5,475 bases of DNA from Treponema sp. (GTDB lineage: Bacteria > Spirochaetota > Spirochaetia > Treponematales > Breznakiellaceae). Shown piece by piece: positions 1-5,406 of the stretch. The stretch is taken from positions 1 to 5,475 of the forward strand of contig JAIRLQ010000516.1 of the NCBI GenBank assembly GCA_031259345.1, written 5' to 3'. The notes under the pieces were generated by a model. It was not told where the DNA came from, did not search any database, and saw only the letters and a list, made by a program, of their open reading frames with translations. Position 1 is the first letter of the stretch. Every line of letters starts with the position of its first letter. The position numbers were made by a program, and so were the translations under genes.

Positions 1-1319
1 AATACCTGGGCCTTTTTCATTGACTGGATTATCTTCCCCGGCAGGGCGCCCACATAGGTTTTTCTGTGGCCCCTGATTTCCGCTTCGTCCCTTACCCCGC
101 CCAATGATATGCGGACAAATTTTCTCCCCAAAGACCGGGCCACGGATTTTCCAAGGCTGGTTTTGCCCGTACCCGGGGGGCCTACAAAACAAAGTATGGG
201 GCCTTTAATGCCCGATTCGCCTGAAGTAAGCTGCTTGACGGCGATAAATTCGATAATCCGTTCTTTGGCCTTCTTCATGTCGTAATGGTCTTCGTCAAGG
301 ATCTTTTCCGCCGCCGCAAGATCCCGCAGATCTTCGCTGCAGTTTGACCAGGGAAGATCGGCTATCCACTCCAGGTAGCCTCTGAGTACGCCGGCCTCGG
401 GGGAAAAGGGCTGGAGCTTTCTAAGGCGGGCCAATTCCTTGCTCATTTTAAGAACCACCTCTTCCGGCGCTTTCTTTTCCAGAATAGTCTTTTCCACTTC
501 TGAATATTCGTCAGGAGATTCTTCTTTACCCAGTTCCTTGTTGATTTCTTTAAGCTGTTCCTGAAGTATAAAGTCCCGGTGGTTTTTATCTATCCGGCTT
601 TTTACTTTGCCGGAAATATTTTTTTGAATGCCAAGGATTTCGTTTTCAAGTTCGATATTTTCAAGAGTGGCGGTAAGCCTGTCCCGGGGATCGGCAAAGC
701 TTAAAAGCTCGGCTTTTTTTTCGCTTTTAATCTGAAGGGCGTGTCCTACAAGATTGGAAAGATGTTCCGGGCTGTCGGTTTTATCAACCGCGGTTAAAAC
801 TTCGGTGCTGATTTTTTTTGAAGATTCGGCGTATTGGGCAAAAGATTTCTGGACTGCCCGGACCAGGGCGCTGATTTCCGGGGTAATGGCCCCGGCCTTG
901 GCGCGGTTTTGACTTTCGTCTTTTAGATAAGGCTTAAGATCCGCCTGTATTGGGTCTACCCTGACAATTGGCACCATCGCCGTGTTCCAGGGCGTTTTTA
1001 GGACTGCCCGGTATTCACCCTGAAGCACCAGCCTGAAAGTAGAATCCGGCAGGCGCAAATGCTGGACTACACGGGCGACTGTACCGGTGTCAAAAACATC
1101 GCCTGTTTTGGCATTTTTTATGCAAACTGCGAAAAGCCGGCGATCTTTTGCCAGCGCTTCCTCCACCGCGTTGATACCCTCTCTGTAAGTAACAAAAACC
1201 GGCATCATGGTTTGGGGAAATATTACCAGATCTTTTAACGGGAACAGGGGATATTCTTCTTCGCCCCGGGGAATATGCGGGCGCCTGTCCCTGCTTCCTG
1301 TAAACTTAAACAGCTTCAT
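1..1319 (-). CDS. lon: Lon ATP-dependent serine protease, N-terminal part (cut by left window edge)
   Basis: Lon is a cytoplasmic homo-oligomeric AAA+ protease that unfolds and degrades damaged and some regulatory proteins. I translated 439 codons by hand from the minus strand, with no stop before the window edge. Residues about 22-210 fit the Lon substrate-binding N domain (YPLFPLKDLVIFP at 23-35). Residues about 210-340 are charged and helical, as in the Lon coiled-coil linker (FILQEQLKEINKELG at 250-264). The AAA+ module begins near 345, with Walker A GPPGTGKT at 380-387 and the conserved ISLGGVRDEAEIRGHRKTYVGA stretch at 404-425, including the pore-loop Tyr422. Walker B, the sensors and the Ser-Lys protease domain lie outside the window; the family is usually about 800 residues. 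The ATG is the first possible start, because an in-frame TAG (1326-1328) lies 6 nt upstream. It follows clpX by 14 nt with only a weak AGG Shine-Dalgarno, so coupled translation is likely. Confidence 0.96.
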   Translation of the reverse strand, partial: MKLFKFTGSRDRRPHIPRGEEEYPLFPLKDLVIFPQTMMPVFVTYREGINAVEEALAKDRRLFAVCIKNAKTGDVFDTGTVARVVQHLRLPDSTFRLVLQGEYRAVLKTPWNTAMVPIVRVDPIQADLKPYLKDESQNRAKAGAITPEISALVRAVQKSFAQYAESSKKISTEVLTAVDKTDSPEHLSNLVGHALQIKSEKKAELLSFADPRDRLTATLENIELENEILGIQKNISGKVKSRIDKNHRDFILQEQLKEINKELGKEESPDEYSEVEKTILEKKAPEEVVLKMSKELARLRKLQPFSPEAGVLRGYLEWIADLPWSNCSEDLRDLAAAEKILDEDHYDMKKAKERIIEFIAVKQLTSGESGIKGPILCFVGPPGTGKTSLGKSVARSLGRKFVRISLGGVRDEAEIRGHRKTYVGALPGKIIQSMKKAQV

Positions 1320-1333
1320 AGGCGCCTAAAGGG

Positions 1334-2587
1334 TTAAGCGCTTTTGGGAAGCTGTACTATTTCGGGAATTTCGGACTTCTCCACAACGTCCTTGTTAATT
1401 ACAACCTGCTTGTTGCCGTCCATAGAGGGAATCTCGTACATAATATCGGTCATGAGCTTTTCGACTATAGCCCGGAGGCCCCTTGCGCCGGTTTTTTGTT
1501 TGATTGCCAAATCCGCAATGGCGGCGATTGCGTCTTCGGTAAAATCAAGCTTGACGTCGTCCATTGCCAGAGACGCCTGGTATTGTTTTACAATGGCGTT
1601 TCTGGGTTCGGTAATTATCCGTTTAAGGTCTTCCCGTTTTAACTCTTCAAGGCTTACGATGATGGGGATCCTTCCGATAAATTCCGGAATCATTCCAAAG
1701 TGAATAAGGTCATCCGGGTGCAGGTTGTCAAAAAGTTCTTTAAGGGTTTTTTGGGCGCCTACCTTGTCTTCGGAGCCAAAGCCCATGGGGTGCTGGACTA
1801 CCCGGCGTTCGATATATTTATCAAGCCCCACAAATGCGCCGCCGCAGATAAACAAAATGTCTGTGGTATCAATGCGGATCATTTCCTGGTTGGGATGCTT
1901 GCGGCCCCCCTGGGGCGGCACCGACGCGACAGTCCCCTCAATAATTTTAAGCAGCGCCTGCTGGACGCCTTCGCCGGATACATCCCGGGTAATCGAAACA
2001 TTTTCGCCTTTCCGGGCAATCTTGTCGATTTCGTCAATGTAGACAATGCCCCGTTCGGCGGCGGCTATATTGCCCCCGGCATTCTGTATCAGTTTTAAAA
2101 GTATGTTTTCTACATCTTCGCCTACATAGCCCGCCTCGGTAAGGGTAGTGGCGTCTACAATCGCAAAGGGCACTTTAAGCTTTTTTGCCAGGGTTTTAGC
2201 CAAAAGGGTTTTCCCCGTTCCGGTGGGCCCGATAAGAAGCACATTTGATTTTTCGATTTCTACATCGGGATTATCCTTGGCAGGATTGGAGATACGTTTG
2301 TAATGATTATAAACCGCCACCGAAAGGGCGCGTTTTGCCGCTTCCTGGCCGACGATAAACTGGTCCATGTATTGCTTGATTTCTTTTGGGGTGGGAATGT
2401 CGCCTGTAAACTGTGTCGAAAGTTCGTGATCTTCCTCTACCAGAATTTTCCGGCAAACCTCTACACACTCGTCGCAGATAAAAACATCGTTGGGGCCGGC
2501 TATGAGCCGCCTGGCAATATCCGCGCTTTTTCCGCAGAATGAACAAATACGATCAACACCCACCGGGCCGTTACGCAGTCTTGCCAT
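1334..2587 (-). CDS. clpX: ClpX, ATP-binding unfoldase subunit of the ClpXP protease
   Basis: ClpX is the hexameric AAA+ unfoldase that recognises substrates, unfolds them and threads them into ClpP in the cytoplasm. The 417 residues are full length for the family (about 420). The N-terminal zinc-binding domain has Cys15, Cys18, Cys38 and Cys41. The AAA+ core shows Walker A GPTGTGKT at 120-127, the GYVG pore loop (Tyr154), Walker B with Asp185-Glu186, the RKH loop at 229-231, sensor 1 near ILFICGG (244-250), the arginine finger in PEFIGR (Arg306) and sensor 2 GARGLR at 367-372. The ClpP-docking loop, usually IGF, reads MGF at 268-270, a conservative change. The ATG follows GAGGG (2594-2598) with a 6-nt spacer. 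The first 17 nt overlap the end of clpP, which indicates translational coupling and matched synthesis of the two partners. lon follows after 14 nt. Confidence 0.98.
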   Translation of the reverse strand: MARLRNGPVGVDRICSFCGKSADIARRLIAGPNDVFICDECVEVCRKILVEEDHELSTQFTGDIPTPKEIKQYMDQFIVGQEAAKRALSVAVYNHYKRISNPAKDNPDVEIEKSNVLLIGPTGTGKTLLAKTLAKKLKVPFAIVDATTLTEAGYVGEDVENILLKLIQNAGGNIAAAERGIVYIDEIDKIARKGENVSITRDVSGEGVQQALLKIIEGTVASVPPQGGRKHPNQEMIRIDTTDILFICGGAFVGLDKYIERRVVQHPMGFGSEDKVGAQKTLKELFDNLHPDDLIHFGMIPEFIGRIPIIVSLEELKREDLKRIITEPRNAIVKQYQASLAMDDVKLDFTEDAIAAIADLAIKQKTGARGLRAIVEKLMTDIMYEIPSMDGNKQVVINKDVVEKSEIPEIVQLPKSA

Positions 2588-3185
2588 GTTTTTCCCTCAC
2601 TAGAACCGAATCAACAATGCCGTATTTTACCGCATCCTGTGCGGACATAAAAAAGTCCCGTTCCATATCCTGGGCAACCGCGGCTATGTCTTTGCCCGTA
2701 TGTTTTGCGAAATACTCTATGGTAAGTTTTTTAAGACGGACAATTTCTTTGGAATGAATTCCAATGTCCCGGGCCTGTCCCTGGGCGCCTCCCCAGGGCT
2801 GGTGTATAAGAACACGCGAGGACGGCAGAACAAAGCGCTTGCCCGCGCTGCCTGCCGCAAGCAGAAGTGCGGCCATACTGGCGGCCTGTCCCAGACAGAT
2901 GGTTTGAATATCACATTTTACCCACTGCATAGTGTCGTAGATCGCCAAACCGGCGGTAACAGAGCCGCCCGGAGAATTGATGTACATGTTAATGTCTTTT
3001 TCCGTGTCCTGACCGTCCAAAAACAAAAGCTGCGCAACTGCCAGGTCGGCGCTAAGGTCGTTAATTTCCCCATCGATAAAAACAATGCGGTCTTTAAGAA
3101 GCCGGGAATAAATATCGTAGGACCTTTCTCCGTTTCCGCTTTGCTCAATAACATAGGGAATTAAATTACTCATTTTTTCTTTCAT
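2571..3185 (-). CDS. clpP: ClpP, proteolytic subunit of the Clp protease
   Basis: ClpP is a serine protease that forms a two-ring, 14-subunit chamber. ATPases such as ClpX dock on it and deliver unfolded chains for cleavage into short peptides. The protein has 204 residues, normal for the family. The triad is visible by comparison with E. coli ClpP: Ser103 in GQAASMAA, His128 in VLIHQP and Asp177 in MERDFF. The oxyanion-region motif YINSPGGS is at 68-75. The N-terminal LIPYVIEQ matches the mature axial-loop region, and there is no long propeptide. Start choice is uncertain. This ATG has GAGG only 1 nt upstream, while a second in-frame ATG (3171-3173, Met5, giving 200 residues) has the same GAGG 13 nt upstream; neither spacing is ideal. 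The gene starts 9 nt after the tig stop and overlaps clpX by 17 nt, consistent with an operon. A single clpP is seen here; any second paralogue would lie elsewhere. Confidence 0.98.
   Translation of the reverse strand: MKEKMSNLIPYVIEQSGNGERSYDIYSRLLKDRIVFIDGEINDLSADLAVAQLLFLDGQDTEKDINMYINSPGGSVTAGLAIYDTMQWVKCDIQTICLGQAASMAALLLAAGSAGKRFVLPSSRVLIHQPWGGAQGQARDIGIHSKEIVRLKKLTIEYFAKHTGKDIAAVAQDMERDFFMSAQDAVKYGIVDSVLVREKHGKTA
2594..2598 (-). promoter_or_regulatory. Ribosome binding site of clpX inside the clpP 3' end
   Basis: GAGGG on the minus strand sits 6 nt before the clpX ATG (2585-2587) and lies within the last codons of clpP. Ribosomes finishing clpP at 2571 pass over both this site and the clpX start, so clpX initiation is probably coupled to clpP translation. 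Confidence 0.75.
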
Positions 3186-3194
3186 GCCTCAAAT

Positions 3195-4598
3195 TTACTC
3201 GTTTTTGGAAATAAAATCTATATATTTTTCTTTTTTCCCTGGTTTTATTATGTTTTCCAAAAACAGCCGGTCAAAAAGTTTTTGTTCCTTAATGTCCTCT
3301 TTAAGGTATTCTTTCATTTGTTCCTGTTCGTAGTATTTTTTAAAATCTTCTGCCGGCGCGCCCGAATCCTTTGCCTGGCGTTCAATTTCTTTCTCTGCTT
3401 CTTCATCGCTTGCCTCAAGCTTAAGATCCTCTATAAGGGTTTCGACAATCAGCCGGGAATGAAGGGCACGGACGGCATCGGGCTTCCAACTGTCCAAAAC
3501 ACCCTGGACGCCGCCGGAGTTTTTGCCCATTATTTTGTAAAGGCCGTCGGCATCGGTGTTGAAACGCCGGGCCAGGTTCCGCCAGCGGGAATCAAGTTCC
3601 AGATTGATCATGGATTCCGGTATCTCTACAGGGACAGCTTCCATGATCTTTTCCAGAAGCATGTCTGTTTTGATGTTCCGTATGCGCCGGTCCAGGTCTT
3701 TGTCAAGCCTTTCCCTGATGTTTTGCTTTAAGTCTTCCAGGGTTTTGAATTTTTCGTCCACATCCTGGGCAAGGTCATCGTCCGCTTCGGGGAGCTTTTT
3801 GGTTTTAAGGGCCGTCAGGGTAACACGGAGTTTTTTTGTCTTACCCGCCAGCTCCTTCAAAATTGGGAAGGCTTCTTGCGAAGCTTCGGCATCTCCGGTG
3901 CTTTCGGCATAGCTTTTGGTGAATTCTTTTGTTTCGCCTTTTGCCATGCCCGTTATTTCATCGTCAAACTGATAGTAATTGCTCCCCGTACCAAGGGTAA
4001 AAACAAAATCCTGGCGTTCCGAATTGGGCAGGATTTCCCCGGCTTCGTCCAGTTCGCAGTAGTTCACGGTTACTACATCGCCTTTTTCGGCCGCCCCTTC
4101 GTCCTTGTCCATAACAATGGCGTTCCGCTCCCGGACAAATTCGAGTTCCCGGTTTATGTCTTCATCGGTAATGGCTACATCGGGCACTTCGATTTCAAAG
4201 CCCTGCCATTTTTCGACCGTTACTTTTGGCAGTACGTCGTAGACAACGGAGAATGTCAGATCCTTGTCCAGTTCAAGCTCTAGTTTTTCTTCTTCGGCAA
4301 TATTTGGGGTAGAATAGGGGAGGGGTTTGTCTTCTTTGGGAAAACCTTCGTCGCCAAACACGTCTTCTACGGATTTTTCGACAACCCTTCCAAGGGTCTC
4401 CGCCTTGAGGGCATCGCCAAATTTTCTTTCAAGCACATCTTTGGGCACCTTGCCTTTACGAAACCCCGGGTACTGGATATTTTTTGAATATTCTTTTACA
4501 AGGTTATTATATTCAGATTGAAGATCGTCTTTTCCGACTGTAATGGTGAGTTTTAAGCTGGAATGTTCCAGCCTTGCGATGTCTTTGGTAATGTTCAC
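3195..4598 (-). CDS. tig: Trigger factor, ribosome-associated chaperone (PPIase domain divergent)
   Basis: Trigger factor binds near the ribosome exit tunnel and shields nascent chains. The N-terminal domain (about 1-120) carries the ribosome-docking signature GFRKGKVP at 45-52. An FKBP-like domain (about 160-265) follows, then an acidic, helical C-terminal chaperone domain (about 270-450) and a lysine-rich tail. At 467 residues it is longer than E. coli Tig (432). The FKBP domain keeps the framework DVVTVNY (174-180) and DFVFTLG (197-203), but the usual IPGFE segment reads YYQFD (208-212) and the FPEEY segment is replaced by a longer stretch at about 230-250, so prolyl isomerase activity is doubtful (inference). 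The start is GTG, preceded directly by an in-frame TAA (4599-4601) and by AAGAGGA (4604-4610) with a 5-nt spacer; the next in-frame Met is residue 163. It is the first protein gene after tRNA-Leu, 65 nt downstream, with clpP 9 nt after it. Confidence 0.96.
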   Translation of the reverse strand: MNITKDIARLEHSSLKLTITVGKDDLQSEYNNLVKEYSKNIQYPGFRKGKVPKDVLERKFGDALKAETLGRVVEKSVEDVFGDEGFPKEDKPLPYSTPNIAEEEKLELELDKDLTFSVVYDVLPKVTVEKWQGFEIEVPDVAITDEDINRELEFVRERNAIVMDKDEGAAEKGDVVTVNYCELDEAGEILPNSERQDFVFTLGTGSNYYQFDDEITGMAKGETKEFTKSYAESTGDAEASQEAFPILKELAGKTKKLRVTLTALKTKKLPEADDDLAQDVDEKFKTLEDLKQNIRERLDKDLDRRIRNIKTDMLLEKIMEAVPVEIPESMINLELDSRWRNLARRFNTDADGLYKIMGKNSGGVQGVLDSWKPDAVRALHSRLIVETLIEDLKLEASDEEAEKEIERQAKDSGAPAEDFKKYYEQEQMKEYLKEDIKEQKLFDRLFLENIIKPGKKEKYIDFISKNE

Positions 4599-4603
4599 TT
4601 AAA

Positions 4604-4610
4604 TCCTCTT
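4604..4610 (-). promoter_or_regulatory. Ribosome binding site of tig (decides the GTG start)
   Basis: On the minus strand AAGAGGA lies 5 nt before the GTG at 4596-4598. The codon directly before the GTG is an in-frame TAA, so no upstream start is possible. The good Shine-Dalgarno and the absence of another early start codon fix this GTG as the initiator. Confidence 0.8.
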
Positions 4611-4640
4611 AAAAGAAATTATTTTCCGCGAGATTGCTTT

Positions 4641-4663
4641 CCGGCCCCAGGCGCCTCTGGCCG
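4641..4663 (-). promoter_or_regulatory. GC-rich hairpin between tRNA-Leu and tig, possible processing or attenuation element
   Basis: The 23 nt directly after the tRNA discriminator base can fold with outer stem CGGCC/GGCCG and a short inner A-U/G-C stem, or alternatively as CGG-CCAG closing a 6-nt loop with CTGG-CCG and a two-G bulge. It starts immediately at the tRNA 3' end. No U-tract follows (next bases AAAGCAATC), so it is not a canonical intrinsic terminator. It could mark 3' processing of the tRNA, partly attenuate read-through into tig, or protect the 5' end of the tig message; the sequence does not decide between these. Confidence 0.4.
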
Positions 4664-4744
4664 TGCGAGAAGGGGGACTTGAACCCCCATGCCAGAGGCA
4701 CCAGATCCTAAGTCTGGCGTGTCTACCAGTTCCACCACTCTCGC
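4664..4744 (-). tRNA. tRNA-Leu, anticodon UAG
   Basis: The minus strand folds as an 81-nt class II tRNA. The acceptor GCGAGAG pairs with TTCTCGC (last pair G-U) and is followed by discriminator A. The D stem is GTG/CAC around a GGTAGA-containing loop. The anticodon stem CCAGA/TCTGG carries the loop CTTAGGA, which places UAG at 4708-4710. A long variable arm (TGCC/GGCA stem) and the T arm GGGGG-TTCAAGT-CCCCC complete the fold. Leucine identity follows from the long variable arm, discriminator A and the UAG anticodon, which reads CUA and probably other CUN codons. The 3' CCA is not encoded (the next bases are CGG), so a CCA-adding enzyme must complete it. It lies 65 nt upstream of tig on the same strand with no clear terminator between them, so it may be the first gene of the proteostasis transcript. 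Confidence 0.97.
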
Positions 4745-4760
4745 AAGTATTGCCCCTTAC

Positions 4761-4798
4761 ATAATACCAGTTTACCGAAAATGGCCGGGGGCTGTCAA
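4761..4798 (-). promoter_or_regulatory. Promoter for tRNA-Leu and probably the tig-clpP-clpX-lon operon
   Basis: On the minus strand a perfect -35 TTGACA (4793-4798) is followed after 18 nt by TAAACT (4769-4774, 4 of 6 to TATAAT). A better -10, TATTAT (4761-4766) with an extended TGG in front, lies 26 nt from the -35 and could act as an extended -10 promoter. Either choice predicts a start point roughly 10-18 nt before the tRNA 5' end, a normal short tRNA leader. I found no equally good promoter between the tRNA and tig, which favours read-through into the protein genes. Confidence 0.6.
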
Positions 4799-4821
4799 TT
4801 CATGTTATCCTGTGGTATAGT
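4792..4821 (+). promoter_or_regulatory. Promoter for the ECF S-component gene
   Basis: CTGTCA (4792-4797, 4 of 6 to TTGACA) is followed after 18 nt by TATAGT (4816-4821, 5 of 6), which has an extended -10 TGG at 4813-4815. The predicted start near 4828 gives a leader of about 27 nt containing only the Shine-Dalgarno, so there is no room for a riboswitch downstream of this promoter. Its -35 overlaps the -35 of the opposite tRNA promoter. Confidence 0.5.
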
Positions 4822-4841
4822 TTTACATATTATCCTGAAAT

Positions 4842-4847
4842 GGAGGT
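4842..4847 (+). promoter_or_regulatory. Ribosome binding site that sets the ECF S-component start at 4855
   Basis: GGAGGT at 4842-4847 lies 7 nt before ATG 4855-4857. An in-frame ATG at 4840-4842 overlaps this Shine-Dalgarno, has no site of its own and would add five non-conserved residues, so the ATG at 4855 is preferred. Confidence 0.85.
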
Positions 4848-4854
4848 CTTTATA

Positions 4855-5406
4855 ATGAAAGAAAGGATTATGTCCGTAAAGACAGTGGTAGCTATAGGAA
4901 TAGGCGCCGCTCTTATGTTCGTGCTGATGCGTTTTGTCGCACTCCCTTCCGGCGTACCCAATACTACTTTAAACCTGTCATCGGCAATTGTGGCGGTTTT
5001 TGCCGCTATCTTCGGCCCTCTGGCGGGGCTTCTTATCGCCTTAATCGGCCATACCATCACCGACCTCACCTGGGGCAGCGTCTGGTGGTCATGGGTTATA
5101 GCCGATGGGGTTTTCGGGCTTTTGGCAGGGCTTTTCTGGCATTCCTATAAAATTAATGAAGGGGAATTTGGAGTTAAAAACTGCGTTGTTTTTAACGTGG
5201 TTCAGATCCTTTCCAATGTAGTTGCCTGGGTTGGGATTGCGCCTGTGCTGGATATAGTGATTTATCAGGAACCTGCCAACAAAGTATTCCTGCAAGGCCT
5301 GGTAGCCGCAGGGCTCAATTCCGCCGTGATTTTGATCCTGGGTTCCATTTTGGCTTTTGGCTATTCAAAGACAAGAACCAAAGCGGGCAGCCTGAAGGCC
5401 GAATAG
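4855..5406 (+). CDS. ECF transporter S component, UPF0397 (ECF-ribofla_trS-like) family membrane protein
   Basis: This is a 183-residue integral membrane protein, the substrate-capture subunit of an energy-coupling-factor (vitamin-type ABC) importer. It matches the UPF0397 pattern as I recall it: SVKTVVAIGIGAAL at 7-20, MRFVALPSGVPNT at 25-37, FGPLAGLLIALIGH at 53-66, WWSWVIADGVFGL at 77-89 and EPANKVFLQG at 139-148. About six hydrophobic segments are visible (roughly 8-29, 41-62, 60-72, 78-97, 108-131, 145-170), followed by a basic tail. Small residues spaced by four in helix 1 (Ala13/Gly17, Gly15/Ala19) resemble the AxxxA-type contact with EcfT. The Pfam-style name suggests a riboflavin-like substrate, but the substrate cannot be told from this sequence. 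No EcfA ATPase or EcfT gene follows before the window end, so they are encoded farther right or elsewhere. The gene is divergent from the proteostasis operon and has its own promoter and strong ribosome site. Confidence 0.92.
   Translation: MKERIMSVKTVVAIGIGAALMFVLMRFVALPSGVPNTTLNLSSAIVAVFAAIFGPLAGLLIALIGHTITDLTWGSVWWSWVIADGVFGLLAGLFWHSYKINEGEFGVKNCVVFNVVQILSNVVAWVGIAPVLDIVIYQEPANKVFLQGLVAAGLNSAVILILGSILAFGYSKTRTKAGSLKAE

Noticed and set aside
1344..2757. Plus-strand open frames of 72-132 codons opposite clpX and clpP
   Set aside because: They lie antisense to well-conserved clpX and clpP, have no recognisable protein family, and are explained by codon structure of the real genes.
2307..2914. 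Minus-strand open frames of 65-79 codons inside clpX and clpP in other frames
   Set aside because: They are out-of-frame shadows of clpX and clpP with no domain signal.
2700..4521. Plus-strand open frames up to 154 codons opposite clpP and tig
   Set aside because: The Cys/Phe-rich or Ser/Arg-rich translations are typical of antisense frames of charged proteins; there is no independent ribosome site or family match.
4641..4663. Intrinsic terminator after the tRNA
   Set aside because: The hairpin is GC-rich but is followed by AAAGCAATC rather than a U-tract, so it does not meet the intrinsic terminator pattern.
4599..4800. CIRCE-type or other heat-shock operator controlling the protease operon
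   Set aside because: No TTAGCACTC/GAGTGCTAA inverted repeat is present upstream of the tRNA or tig.
4840..4854. Upstream ATG of the ECF gene as the true start
   Set aside because: It overlaps the GGAGGT Shine-Dalgarno that serves the ATG at 4855 and has no ribosome site of its own.
4822..4854. Vitamin riboswitch in front of the ECF gene
   Set aside because: The leader after the predicted -10 is only about 27 nt, too short for any known vitamin riboswitch.
4830..5295. Minus-strand open frames of 68 and 79 codons opposite the ECF gene
   Set aside because: They are antisense to a clearly recognised membrane protein and show no family features.
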